Origin: Streptomyces sp. NBC_01463 | GTDB taxonomy: Bacteria; Actinomycetota; Actinomycetes; Streptomycetales; Streptomycetaceae | DNA length: 64,000 bases | Assembly (NCBI GenBank): GCA_036227345.1 | Contig: CP109468.1 | Location: 6,510,001 to 6,574,000, forward strand | Direction of reading: 5' to 3' | The notes under the pieces: generated by a model | What the model was told of the DNA's origin: nothing | Database searches by the model: none | Seen by the model: the letters and a program-made list of their open reading frames with translations, nothing else | Position numbers and translations under genes: made by a program | Shown here: positions 51,806 to 60,497 of the stretch, in pieces | Numbering within the stretch: position 1 is the first letter of the stretch | How the letters are laid out: every line of letters begins with the position of its first letter

Positions 51806-53602
51806 TCAGGCGCGGTAGATCGACTCCACCTCGTCCGCGAAGTCCTTCGCCACCACGTTCCGCTTCAGCTTCAGCGACGGCGTGATGTGGCCCGCCTCCT
51901 CGGTGAACTGGGCGGCCAGGATGCGGAACTTGCGTACGGACTCGGCCTTGGACACCGCGGCGTTGCCGTCGTCGATCGCGCGCTGCACCTCGGCCAGCAG
52001 CTCCGCGTCCTCGCGCAGCGACAGGGCCGTCGAACCGACCGGCTTGCCGTGCTCCTCGGCCCAGTGGCCCAGGAACTCCTCGTCCAGCGTCACCAGGGCG
52101 CCCACGAACGGGCGCCCGTCGCCGACGACCATGCACTCCGCGACGAGGGCGTGCCCGCGGATGCGGTCCTCGATCACGGCGGGAGCGACGTTCTTGCCGC
52201 CCGCCGTGACGATGATCTCCTTCTTGCGGCCGGTGATCGCGAGGTAGCCGTCCTCGTCGAGCGTGCCGATGTCACCGGTGTGGAACCAGCCGTCGGCCAG
52301 CGCCTCGGCGGTCGCCGTCTCGTTGTTCCAGTAGCCGGAGAACAGGTGCTCGCCGTGCAGCAGCACCTCGCCGTCGTCGGCGATGCGCACCACGGAGCCA
52401 GGCAGCGGCTGGCCGACCGTACCGATCTTCTGCCGGTCCCACGGGTTGAAGGCGGTGGCCGCGCACGTCTCGGTCAGGCCGTAGCCCTCCAGGACGGTGA
52501 AGCCGATGCCGCGGTAGAAGTGGCCGAGCCGCTCGCCCAGCGGCGCGCCGCCGGAGATCGCGTACTCACCGCGTCCGCCGAGCACGGCCCGCAGCTTGCT
52601 GTAGACGAGCCGGTCGAACACCTTGTGCTTGAACTTCAGGCCCACCGACGGCCCCTGCGGGGTGCCCAGCGCGCGGCTGTAGGCGATCGCGGTGTTCGCG
52701 GCCTTGTCGAAGATCTTGCCCTTGCCGTCGGCCTGCGCCTTGGCCCGGGCCGAGTTGTAGACCTTCTCGAAGACCCGCGGCACACCGAGGATCAGCGTCG
52801 GCCGGAAAGCGGCCAGCTCATCGGTGAGGTTCTTGATGTCCGGTACGCAGCCGAGCTTGATCGGCGCCATCACGGAGGCGACCTCGACCAGCCGGCCGAA
52901 GACGTGCGCGGCGGGCAGGAAGAGCAGTACCGAGCACTCGCCGGTGCGGAAGAGGGGCTTGAGCCGCTCCACCACGTTGCCGCACTCCGCGAAGAAGCTG
53001 CGGTGCGTCAGCACACAGCCCTTGGGGCGGCCGGTGGTGCCGGAGGTGTAGACGATGGTGGCCGGGTCGTCGGCCTTGGCGCTCGTCATCCGCAGGTCGA
53101 GCGCCTCGTCCGAGATCTCCTCGCCGGCCGCCGACATCTGCCGGATGGTGTCGCCCTCGATCTGCCAGATGCCCTTCAGCCCGGGCAGACCGGCCCGGAC
53201 CGAGACCACGGACGCCTGGTGCGCATCGGACTCCACGATGCACAGGGTGGCGCCGGAGTCACCGAGGATCCACTGGATCTGCTCGGCGGAACTGGTCTCG
53301 TACACCGGCACGGTGACCGCGCCCGCGCTCCAGATCGCGAAGTCGAGCAGCACCCACTCGTAACGGGTGCGGGAGAGCAGGGCGACCCGGTCGCCGGGCT
53401 CGACACCGGCGGCCATCAGCCCCTTGGCGACGGCTCTGACCTCGGCCAGGAACTGGGTGGCGGTGACGTCCGTCCAGACGCCTGCCACTTTGCGGCTCAT
53501 CACCGCGACGTCGGGATGCTGAGCGGCATTGCGGCGGATGAGATCCGTCAGGTTGCCGTCCGAGGGGACCTCGTACAGGGCCGGAAGGCTGAACTCGCGC
53601 AA
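51806..53602 (-). CDS. fadD: Long-chain acyl-CoA synthetase, FadD15-like
   Basis: A 598-aa AMP-forming ligase that activates fatty acids with ATP and CoA. The P-loop-like TIVYTSGTTGRPKG, the motif GYGLTETCAA, the hinge DGWFHTGDIGTLDEDGYLAITGRKK and a C-terminal catalytic lysine region (SLKLKRNVV) are all present. The start is TTG at 53602 with GAGGAG 8 nt upstream. Upstream lies a 279-bp region with a dyad at 53673-53692. FadD15-type enzymes feed membrane-lipid turnover and beta-oxidation. Confidence 0.94.
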   Translation of the reverse strand: MREFSLPALYEVPSDGNLTDLIRRNAAQHPDVAVMSRKVAGVWTDVTATQFLAEVRAVAKGLMAAGVEPGDRVALLSRTRYEWVLLDFAIWSAGAVTVPVYETSSAEQIQWILGDSGATLCIVESDAHQASVVSVRAGLPGLKGIWQIEGDTIRQMSAAGEEISDEALDLRMTSAKADDPATIVYTSGTTGRPKGCVLTHRSFFAECGNVVERLKPLFRTGECSVLLFLPAAHVFGRLVEVASVMAPIKLGCVPDIKNLTDELAAFRPTLILGVPRVFEKVYNSARAKAQADGKGKIFDKAANTAIAYSRALGTPQGPSVGLKFKHKVFDRLVYSKLRAVLGGRGEYAISGGAPLGERLGHFYRGIGFTVLEGYGLTETCAATAFNPWDRQKIGTVGQPLPGSVVRIADDGEVLLHGEHLFSGYWNNETATAEALADGWFHTGDIGTLDEDGYLAITGRKKEIIVTAGGKNVAPAVIEDRIRGHALVAECMVVGDGRPFVGALVTLDEEFLGHWAEEHGKPVGSTALSLREDAELLAEVQRAIDDGNAAVSKAESVRKFRILAAQFTEEAGHITPSLKLKRNVVAKDFADEVESIYRA

Positions 53603-53672
53603 GACTGCTGCTCCTCATCGGGCTCCGGTGCCACGGCTCTGTGTGACGCACCGGCGCGGTCCAAGAATGGCG

Positions 53673-53692
53673 GGTGCTCAGTGGGGTGAGCA
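53673..53692. promoter_or_regulatory. Dyad upstream of fadD
   Basis: GTGCTCA-N6-TGAGCAC, perfect 7-bp arms, about 70 bp before the fadD start. It suits an operator for a dimeric repressor (fatty-acid regulators often bind such dyads). No other structure is clear in 53603-53881. Confidence 0.4.
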
Positions 53693-53881
53693 CGACTGGA
53701 CTGCCCGGACGTTACCCACCGGTACTCGGTTCCGGATAGGGGGTTCAGGCCAGATGTCTTATGCGTCACACATATCGGTGGTCCTTGCGCGCAGAGTAGT
53801 GCACCCCGGCCGGCACTCGGAAGTAACCGCAGGTCCGGCGGCCCCTACCCAGGTGGACGCCGGAGTTCTAGGGTGATCGTC

Positions 53882-54688
53882 ATGGCAGCAGGACCGAACA
53901 GCAGGGACGCCGGCGCCGGACGGCGCACCCGCATCCACGTGGTCAGTGACGTGCACGGCAACACCGAGGCGCTCGCCCGCGCCGGGGAGGGCGCCGACGC
54001 CCTCGTCTGTCTGGGTGACCTGGTGCTCTTCCTCGACTACGCGGACCACTCGCGCGGCATCTTCCCCGACCTGTTCGGCGTGGAGAACGCCGACCGCATC
54101 GTCGCCCTGCGCACCGAGCGCCGCTTCGAGGAGGCCCGGGACTTCGGCCGGGAGCTGTGGGCGGGCCTGGACCGCAACGCCGCGATCATCGCCGCCGTGC
54201 GCAAGCAGTACGCCGAGATGTTCGCCGCCCTGCCCGCCCCGACGTACGCCACCTACGGCAACGTCGACATCCCCGACCTGTGGCCCGAGTACGCCGGCCC
54301 CGGCACCACCGTCCTGGACGGCGACCGCGTCGAGATCGGCGGCCGGGTCTTCGGTTTCGTCGGCGGCGGCCTGCGGACCCCGATGCGCACCCCGTACGAG
54401 ATCAGCGACGAGGAGTACGCCGCCAAGATCGAGGCGGTGGGCGAGGTCGACGTCCTCTGCACGCACATCCCGCCCGATGTCCCCGAGCTGACGTACGACA
54501 CCGTGGCGCGCCGCTTCGAGCGCGGCAGCCGGGCGCTGCTCGCCGCCATCCGCCGCACCCGGCCCCGCTACTCCGTCTTCGGCCACGTCCACCAGCCGCT
54601 GGTCCGCCGGATGCGGATCGGCGTCACCGAGTGCGTCAACGTCGGCCACTTCGCCTCGACCGGCCGGCCCTGGGCCCTGGAGTGGTGA
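53882..54688 (+). CDS. Calcineurin-like metallophosphoesterase
   Basis: A 268-aa cytoplasmic phosphoesterase. All five metal-site motifs are present: VSDVHGN, CLGDLV, YGNVD, CTHIPP and FGHVHQP. The substrate cannot be told; nucleotides, phosphoproteins or lipid phosphates are all possible. ATG 53882 was chosen over the GTG at 53873; both lie near an AGGG site. It lies 114 bp before the SRPBCC gene, and genes to 57020 share its strand, so a shared transcript is possible. Confidence 0.88.
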   Translation: MAAGPNSRDAGAGRRTRIHVVSDVHGNTEALARAGEGADALVCLGDLVLFLDYADHSRGIFPDLFGVENADRIVALRTERRFEEARDFGRELWAGLDRNAAIIAAVRKQYAEMFAALPAPTYATYGNVDIPDLWPEYAGPGTTVLDGDRVEIGGRVFGFVGGGLRTPMRTPYEISDEEYAAKIEAVGEVDVLCTHIPPDVPELTYDTVARRFERGSRALLAAIRRTRPRYSVFGHVHQPLVRRMRIGVTECVNVGHFASTGRPWALEW

Positions 54689-54802
54689 CCCCCCGCCCCT
54701 GCCCGGGCCGGACCCTGCGACCCGGCGCAGCGCGCACGCGATAGCCTTCTGGCGGCAGGCCTCTGCCGACCGACCGGTACACCGCACTGGAGGGCCACAG
54801 CG

Positions 54803-55252
54803 ATGGCTGAACACACCAGCTCGAGCATCACGATCGAGGCGGCACCGGCCGACGTCATGGGCGTGATCGCCGACTTCGACCGCTATCCGGAGTGGACCGG
54901 CGAGGTCAAGGAGGCCGAGGTGCTCGGCACCGACGACCGCGGCCGCGCCGAGAAGGTCCGCCTCGTCCTGGACGCCGGCGCGATCAAGGACGACCACACC
55001 CTCGCGTACACCTGGATCGGCGACTACGAGGTCAGCTGGACCCTGGTCAAGTCCCAGATGCTGCGCGCCATCGACGGCTCCTACGCCCTCGCGCCGCTCG
55101 GCGACGGCGACCGCACCGAGGTCACCTACCGGCTGACCGTCGACGTCAAGATCCCGATGCTCGGCATGATCAAGCGCAAGGCCGAGAAGGTCATCATCGA
55201 CCGCGCCCTGGCCGGACTCAAGAAGCGCGTCGAGTCCGTCCCGAAGGCCTGA
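54803..55252 (+). CDS. SRPBCC (START-like / polyketide-cyclase-like) ligand-binding protein
   Basis: A 149-aa helix-grip protein, MAEHTSSSITIEAAPADVMGVIADFDRYPEWTGEVKE..., with the classical SRPBCC start block. Such proteins bind hydrophobic ligands in a deep cavity; the C-terminal helix is basic (KRKAEKVIIDRALAGLKKRV) and may contact a membrane. ATG 54803 follows GGAGGG. The ArsA-like gene begins 5 bp downstream, so the two are coupled. Confidence 0.88.
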   Translation: MAEHTSSSITIEAAPADVMGVIADFDRYPEWTGEVKEAEVLGTDDRGRAEKVRLVLDAGAIKDDHTLAYTWIGDYEVSWTLVKSQMLRAIDGSYALAPLGDGDRTEVTYRLTVDVKIPMLGMIKRKAEKVIIDRALAGLKKRVESVPKA

Positions 55253-55257
55253 CCGGG

Positions 55258-56478
55258 GTGCGTACGGTCCTGGTCACCGGCCTCGGCGGCGCGGGCCGCA
55301 GCACCGTCGCGGCGGCCACCGCCCTGGCCGGCGCCCGGAGCGGCGCCCGCACGCTGCTGCTCTCCGCCGACGCCATACCCGGCTTCCCCGCCGAAACCGC
55401 GCCCACCCGCGTCAACGACACGCTGTCATCCGTCCGGATCGACTCCGGCGAGCACTTCCGCGGCGAACTCCTCGCACTCCAGGACGAGTTGTCCGGCGTG
55501 CTCGATCTGCTCGGCGGCAACCGCATGGACGGCGAGGAGCTCACCGAACTCCCCGGCAGCACCGAACTCGCCCTGCTGCACGCGCTGCGCCGCGCCGCCC
55601 GGGGCGACTGGTCCCGCGCCGGGTACGACCTCCTCGTCGTCGACCTGCCGCCGCTGCGCGAAGCCCTCGCCGTACTGGCCCTGCCCGAGCAGCTGCGCCG
55701 CTACCTGCGGCGGCTGCTGCCGCAGGAACGCCAGGCCGCACGCGCCCTGCGCCCCATGCTCGCCCAGCTGGCCGGGGTGCCCATGCCCGCCCAGTGGCTG
55801 TACGAGGCCGCCGCCCGGCGCGACGCCGAACTCGCCGAGGTCCAGGAGCTGATCGAGGACCGTGCGACCACGCTCCGGCTGGTCGCCGAACCGGGCCCGG
55901 CGGCCGAGGACGCCCTGCGCACCGCCCGGACCGGGCTCGCCCTGCACGGGCTGCGCGTCGATGCCGTGGTCGCCAACCGGGTGCTGCCCCGCCACTCGTC
56001 CGACCCCTGGTTCGCCGCGCTCGCCGCACAGCAGGAGAAGTGCCTCGGCCACTGGCGCGAGGAATGGACGGCCGAGGCCCCCTCGGTCCTGGTGCCGCAC
56101 CTGGGCCGCGACCCGCACGGCCCCGACGACCTCACCGGCCTGGACGGCACGGACGGCGCGCCGTCCCTGGCACCGGACACGCGCGGCGGCGGCCGCGCCG
56201 ATGACCCCTGGTGGATCGAGGAGGCCGGCGCCCCGGACGGGCCGGACGGCGGCGACGGGATACTCGTCTGGTGCCTGCGGCTTCCCGGCGCCGTCAAGAA
56301 GGACCTCCAGCTCGTCCGGCGCGGCAGCGAGCTGCTCCTCACCGTCGGAACCTTCCACCGCATCGTGCCCCTGGAGTCCGCCCTGCGCCGCTGCACCGTC
56401 TCCGGCGCGGCCCTCACGGACGGTGTGCTGCGGGTCAGGTTCACGCCGGATCCCGGCCTGTGGCCGAGGACGGGCTGA
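55258..56478 (+). CDS. ArsA/Get3-like ATPase with degenerate P-loop
   Basis: A 406-aa protein with an ArsA-like fold. The deviant Walker A is altered to GLGGAGRST (residues 8-16), whereas working members have GKGGVGKT: both signature lysines are lost (L9 and R14). The Walker B-like stretch DLLVVDLPPLREAL and the tail C-terminal domain VWCLRLPGAVKKDLQLVRRGSELLLTVG (an Hsp20-like beta sandwich, typical of actinobacterial ArsA proteins) are retained. ATP hydrolysis is therefore doubtful. GTG 55258 starts 5 bp after the SRPBCC gene. Confidence 0.82.
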   Translation: MRTVLVTGLGGAGRSTVAAATALAGARSGARTLLLSADAIPGFPAETAPTRVNDTLSSVRIDSGEHFRGELLALQDELSGVLDLLGGNRMDGEELTELPGSTELALLHALRRAARGDWSRAGYDLLVVDLPPLREALAVLALPEQLRRYLRRLLPQERQAARALRPMLAQLAGVPMPAQWLYEAAARRDAELAEVQELIEDRATTLRLVAEPGPAAEDALRTARTGLALHGLRVDAVVANRVLPRHSSDPWFAALAAQQEKCLGHWREEWTAEAPSVLVPHLGRDPHGPDDLTGLDGTDGAPSLAPDTRGGGRADDPWWIEEAGAPDGPDGGDGILVWCLRLPGAVKKDLQLVRRGSELLLTVGTFHRIVPLESALRRCTVSGAALTDGVLRVRFTPDPGLWPRTG

Positions 56479-56561
56479 ACGGCGTACCACCGTTCGGGTA
56501 ACGTCGGTAGAAGGCGTCCCGGACGCCGGGCCGCCGGTCACCCACGTCGCAGGAGTCCGCC

Positions 56562-57020
56562 ATGAGCGAAGCCACCGATCGTCCCGCCGACGACGACGCG
56601 TGGGCGCAGGCCTGCGCCGAGGACCTCGCCGCCGAGAAGGCCCGCCGCCGCGCCGAGTACGGCCCGCCGCCCGGCTCCGCCGCCGAGGAACTGCGCAAGC
56701 TGGTCGACGCCGTGGCCGACAAGCTGGGTTCCCTCCAGTCGCCGCTGTTCGGGGTGGCGGCCCAGGGAGCCGTGCAGCAGGTCATCAAGCAGGCGAAGTC
56801 CGCCGTCGAGCCCGTCATCGAACGCAATCCGGACGTTTTCGAGCACATCGCCGCGGCCGGCAGTGAACTGCTCGCCGCCTACCGCTCCGCCGTCGAGGGT
56901 CAGGAACGTCGCTGGACCCAGGGCGCGGGGGACCCCGCAGGCACGGAAACGAAGGCGGAGGGCCCCACCGACCCCCGTGACGAGGGGCCCGGCGCCGGCG
57001 AACACATCGACCTGGACTGA
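56562..57020 (+). CDS. DUF5304-type protein of unknown function
   Basis: A 152-aa, mostly helical, charged protein starting MSEATDRPADDDAWAQACAEDLAAEKARR. A central amphipathic helix (SAAEELRKLVDAVADKL) and an acidic disordered tail ending EHIDLD are seen, with no membrane segment. It matches a Streptomyces family that I know as DUF5304; the role is unknown. ATG 56562 follows CAGGAG. It lies 83 bp after the ArsA-like gene. Confidence 0.8.
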   Translation: MSEATDRPADDDAWAQACAEDLAAEKARRRAEYGPPPGSAAEELRKLVDAVADKLGSLQSPLFGVAAQGAVQQVIKQAKSAVEPVIERNPDVFEHIAAAGSELLAAYRSAVEGQERRWTQGAGDPAGTETKAEGPTDPRDEGPGAGEHIDLD

Positions 57021-57093
57021 CCGGCGACGACAGGGCGGGGTCCGGCCTCGGGTACGGTTGCCTCAGCGGGGCTCGACCGAAACTGAGGGATTC

Positions 57094-58035
57094 ATGGGAC
57101 TCACCATCGGCGTCGATATCGGCGGCACGAAGATCGCAGCTGGAGTGGTCGACGAAGAGGGCCACATCCTCTCGACCTTCAAGGTGCCGACCCCGCCGAC
57201 GGCCGAAGGCATCGTGGACGCGATCGCGGCGGCGGTGTCCGGCGCGAGCGAGGGGCATCCCGTCGAGGCGGTCGGCATCGGCGCAGCCGGATACGTCGAC
57301 GACAAGCGGGCCACGGTGCTGTTCGCACCGAACATCAACTGGCGGCACGAGCCGCTGAAGGACAAGGTCGAGCAGCGCGTCGGCCTCCCCGTGGTCGTGG
57401 AGAACGACGCCAACGCGGCGGCCTGGGGCGAGTACCGCTTCGGCGCCGGTCAGGGCCATGACGACGTCATCTGCATCACGCTCGGCACGGGCCTCGGCGG
57501 CGGCATCATCATCGGCAACAAGCTGCGCCGCGGACGCTTCGGCGTGGCCGCCGAGTTCGGCCACATCCGGGTCGTCCCGGACGGGCTGCTCTGCGGCTGC
57601 GGCAGCCAGGGCTGCTGGGAGCAGTACGCCTCCGGCCGGGCGCTCGTGCGGTACGCGAAGCAGCGCGCCAACGCCACCCCCGAGAACGCCACGATCCTGC
57701 TGGCGCTCGGTGACGGCACGGTCGAGGGCATCGAGGGCAAGCACATCAGCGAGGCCGCCCGGCAGGGCTGCCCGGTGGCGGTCGACTCCTTCCGTGAGCT
57801 GGCCCGCTGGGCCGGCGCCGGACTGGCCGACCTCGCCTCGCTCTTCGACCCGTCCGCCTTCATCGTCGGCGGCGGCGTGTCGGACGAGGGCGAACTGGTC
57901 CTCGACCCGATCCGCAAGTCGTTCCGGCGCTGGCTGATCGGCGGCGAGTGGCGCCCGCACGCCCAGGTGCTCGCGGCCCAACTGGGCGGCAAGGCCGGTC
58001 TGGTGGGCGCGGCGGACCTGGCCCGGCAGGGCTGA
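57094..58035 (+). CDS. glkA: Glucokinase, ROK family
   Basis: A 313-aa ATP-dependent glucokinase that phosphorylates intracellular glucose. The ATP site GVDIGGTKIAAG, the glucose-binding and catalytic stretch VVENDANAAAWGEYRFGAG, the ROK block LGTGLGGGIIIGNKL and the zinc-binding CGCGSQGCWEQYASGRALV are all intact. In S. coelicolor this enzyme also mediates carbon catabolite repression, which is knowledge from that species. ATG 57094; the frame to 56863 is a shadow. It is closed by a hairpin. Confidence 0.96.
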   Translation: MGLTIGVDIGGTKIAAGVVDEEGHILSTFKVPTPPTAEGIVDAIAAAVSGASEGHPVEAVGIGAAGYVDDKRATVLFAPNINWRHEPLKDKVEQRVGLPVVVENDANAAAWGEYRFGAGQGHDDVICITLGTGLGGGIIIGNKLRRGRFGVAAEFGHIRVVPDGLLCGCGSQGCWEQYASGRALVRYAKQRANATPENATILLALGDGTVEGIEGKHISEAARQGCPVAVDSFRELARWAGAGLADLASLFDPSAFIVGGGVSDEGELVLDPIRKSFRRWLIGGEWRPHAQVLAAQLGGKAGLVGAADLARQG

Positions 58036-58057
58036 CCGACCCGGCACCACGGACATG

Positions 58058-58101
58058 ACGGACGCCCGTCGCGCCCCTCTCGGGGAGCGGCGGGCGTCCG
58101 T
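58058..58101 (+). terminator. Intrinsic terminator of glkA
   Basis: An 11-bp perfect outer stem (58058-58068 with 58091-58101) with an inner CCCC-GGGG pairing. It lies 23 bp after glkA and just before the next start. Confidence 0.8.
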
Positions 58102-58116
58102 CGTATCGTGATCCGC

Positions 58117-58875
58117 ATGGCCATGATGTCGCTGCCAGACTCCCGTACCGAGCAGGACGGCTCGGCCGTCGTCAGAGTGCTCAGCTACAACATCCGCTCG
58201 ATGCGCGACGACTTCCCGGCGCTGGTCCGCGTCATCCGCGCCTGCGCACCCGACCTGGTCCTCATCCAGGAGGCGCCGCGCTTCTTCCGCTGGCGCAAGC
58301 GCGCCGCCCGGCTGGCCGCCGCCAGTGATCTGGTGATCCTCGGCGGCGGCGCCACCGCGGCCGGCCCGCTGCTGCTCTGCTCGCTGCGCGCCACGGTGGA
58401 GCGCACCGAGGACATCCTGCTGCCGCTCACCCCGGGGCTGCACCGCAGGGGCTTCGCCACCGCGGTGGTCCGGATCGCGGGCACCCGGATCGGGGTGCTG
58501 AGCTGCCATCTGAGCCTGCAGCGTCAGGAGCGCCTCGCCCAGGCGGAGCGGCTGCTGGAGACGGTGGACGCGATGGACGTGGAGCACGTCGTCGTCGCCG
58601 GTGACCTCAACGACGTACCGAGCGGGCGCGCCTTCCGGCTGCTCGCCGGGCGGCTCCAGGACTGCTGGGAGGTACGTCCCCGGGGCGGCGAGCACACCTT
58701 TCCGCCGCACGAACCGCAGCGGCGGATCGACGCGGTCTTCGCGACCGGTGGCATCGAGGTGCTCGGCTGCGGGGTCCCGGCGGGACTGCCCGGGGTGTGG
58801 CCGCCCGACCTGCTGGCCGCGACCGACCACCTGCCGGTGCTGGCCGCGCTGCGGGTGCCCGCGGCCCGGCCGTAG
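58117..58875 (+). CDS. Endonuclease/exonuclease/phosphatase-superfamily protein
   Basis: A 252-aa DNase I-like metal-dependent phosphodiesterase. Motifs are VLSYNIRSM, LVLIQEAPRFF, LSCHLSLQ, VVAGDLNDVPSG, RRIDAVFAT and ATDHLPVLAAL, covering the metal and catalytic residues. It lacks a signal peptide, so it acts in the cytoplasm. DNA, nucleotides or lipids could be the substrate. ATG 58117 was chosen; a GTG at 58108 is possible. No Shine-Dalgarno site is visible. Confidence 0.87.
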   Translation: MAMMSLPDSRTEQDGSAVVRVLSYNIRSMRDDFPALVRVIRACAPDLVLIQEAPRFFRWRKRAARLAAASDLVILGGGATAAGPLLLCSLRATVERTEDILLPLTPGLHRRGFATAVVRIAGTRIGVLSCHLSLQRQERLAQAERLLETVDAMDVEHVVVAGDLNDVPSGRAFRLLAGRLQDCWEVRPRGGEHTFPPHEPQRRIDAVFATGGIEVLGCGVPAGLPGVWPPDLLAATDHLPVLAALRVPAARP

Positions 58876-58884
58876 CGTCCCGGC

Positions 58885-59562
58885 TCAGACCACCGCGCCG
58901 CGGCCGGGGTCGTCGCCGTCCTCGTCGTCGTGTTCCATCCGGGCCACCAGCGTCACGAAACCGCCCAGGAAGCCGCCGACGCAGACCGTCGTCAGCCACC
59001 ACGTCATCTCCCACTGGAGCAGCACCGCGAGCAGCAGCAGCACCGGACCGCCGACCACCGCGAGCCAGGCGAACTTCGCCGTGACGTCGGCCTCCGGCAA
59101 CGGCGGCGGCTCCGGCGGCACGAAGTGCCCCTCGCCGCTGTCGTCATCGTCGTCGATGTCGCCCGCGGCGGGCTCGGCCGGTTCGTAGTCGCGCGGGCCG
59201 CCGACGCCCGGCGCGAAGACCACCGAACTGCCGAGCGGCTTCTCCGGCGGCTTGGGCCGGCTCTTGCCGAGGCCCTTGTCCGGGTCCGGGGCGACGGTGT
59301 CCTCCTCCGGGAGCGCGAGATCCTCGATCGACCGGAAGGGGCGGGCCCCCGGCGGGTCCGGCGGCTCCTCCCCGTACCCGGCGACGATCGCCTGCCAGAC
59401 GGCGTCCTCGTCGACCTGGCGTTCTCCGTCCGCGCCCGAGGGGCCGGCCGCCGCCTCGGGGGCCGGCGCACCGCCCTCCTCGTCGGGAACGGCCGCTCCC
59501 CCGGCGGGGAGGGGTTCGCGCTCCTCGTCGCTGCCTGCGCGCTCCGCGTCGTGCTCAGCCAC
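58885..59562 (-). CDS. Conserved membrane protein of unknown function
   Basis: A 225-aa protein. The first 150 residues are acidic and Pro/Gly-rich, probably disordered and cytoplasmic. Two membrane helices follow (about 163-184 and 190-207), then an acidic tail MEHDDEDGDDPGRG. No family is recognised with confidence. GTG 59562 has GGGGAG 8 nt upstream. It overlaps the end of the alpha/beta-hydrolase gene by 8 bp, so they are translationally coupled. Confidence 0.82.
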   Translation of the reverse strand: MAEHDAERAGSDEEREPLPAGGAAVPDEEGGAPAPEAAAGPSGADGERQVDEDAVWQAIVAGYGEEPPDPPGARPFRSIEDLALPEEDTVAPDPDKGLGKSRPKPPEKPLGSSVVFAPGVGGPRDYEPAEPAAGDIDDDDDSGEGHFVPPEPPPLPEADVTAKFAWLAVVGGPVLLLLAVLLQWEMTWWLTTVCVGGFLGGFVTLVARMEHDDEDGDDPGRGAVV

Positions 59563-60334
59563 CGGACGTGCTCCCCTTCTTTCCGACGCTCGGAGCGAGG
59601 CGGCCGATGAACGAGTGGCTCTCGTCGAAGATCCGCTCCGCATCGTGGTCCAACGTCGCGACGTGGTAGCTCTGTTCCAGCAGGATCTCCTCGACGTCCG
59701 TCGAGGACACCCGGCTCAGGATCCGGGCGGTGTCGGCGGGCGGCACCACATGGTCCTGCGGGCTGTGCAGCAGCAGGACCGGCTGGGTCACCTGGGGCAG
59801 CTCGGCGTCGACCAGCCGGAAGAACTTCCGCACCGAGTGCGCCGCGTGCAGAGGCACCCGGTCGTAGCCCACCTCGTGGGACCCCGCCAGCGCGATGTCG
59901 CTCGTCAGCCCCTTCGTCGTCCGCACCAGGTGCCGGGCGACCGGCAGCGCGTACGCCGACAGGCCGTGCACCTTGTTGGCCGGGTTGACCAGCACCAGAC
60001 CCCGGACCCCGTCACCGTGCTTCGCGGCGAGCCGCAGCGCCAGCGCGCCGCCCATGGAGAGGCCGAAGACGAAGACCTGCTCGCACCGCTCCAGCAGCTC
60101 CCGCAGCGCCCGGTCCACCTCCGCGTACCAGTCCTGCCAGCCGGTCACCTGCATGTCCTCCCAGCGGGTGCCGTGCCCGGGCAGCAGCGGCAGCGAGACC
60201 GTGAGTCCGCGCTCCGCCAGATAGTCGGCCCAGGGGCGCAGCGACTGCGGGGAACCGGTGAATCCGTGACAGAGGAGGACGCCGACCTCTCCGCCCTCGT
60301 GGCGGAACGGCTCGGCTCCAGGAAGGACCGGCAC
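59555..60334 (-). CDS. Alpha/beta hydrolase (carboxylesterase / monoacylglycerol-lipase type)
   Basis: A 259-aa esterase. Nucleophile Ser in VFGLSMGGALAL, acid Asp in LLLHSPQDHVVPP and catalytic His in SYHVATLDHDAE complete the triad, and the oxyanion block LLCHGFTGSPQSL is clear. It resembles Est30-type carboxylesterases. GTG 60334 with AGGAG 6-7 nt upstream is preferred over the frame start at 60457. It is divergent from plsC; both enzymes handle acyl esters. Confidence 0.9.
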   Translation of the reverse strand: MPVLPGAEPFRHEGGEVGVLLCHGFTGSPQSLRPWADYLAERGLTVSLPLLPGHGTRWEDMQVTGWQDWYAEVDRALRELLERCEQVFVFGLSMGGALALRLAAKHGDGVRGLVLVNPANKVHGLSAYALPVARHLVRTTKGLTSDIALAGSHEVGYDRVPLHAAHSVRKFFRLVDAELPQVTQPVLLLHSPQDHVVPPADTARILSRVSSTDVEEILLEQSYHVATLDHDAERIFDESHSFIGRLAPSVGKKGSTSGG

Positions 60335-60497
60335 CGGGGTCTCCTGTTCGTGAGGCTCGAAGGGGAGCGGAAGGGGGGAGTGCAGAAGGATTACTTCACC
60401 GTACGCGACCGGGCCGACACCGACCAGGGCCGTCACGGGGAGCACGGGCGACCGCACGGGTTAAGGTCTGTCGGACAGCACACAGGAGGCACCCGAG

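Noticed and set aside
53548..53876. Small frames on both strands in the fadD-phosphoesterase gap
   Set aside because: They lack ribosome-binding sites and plausible composition; the region fits a divergent promoter area.
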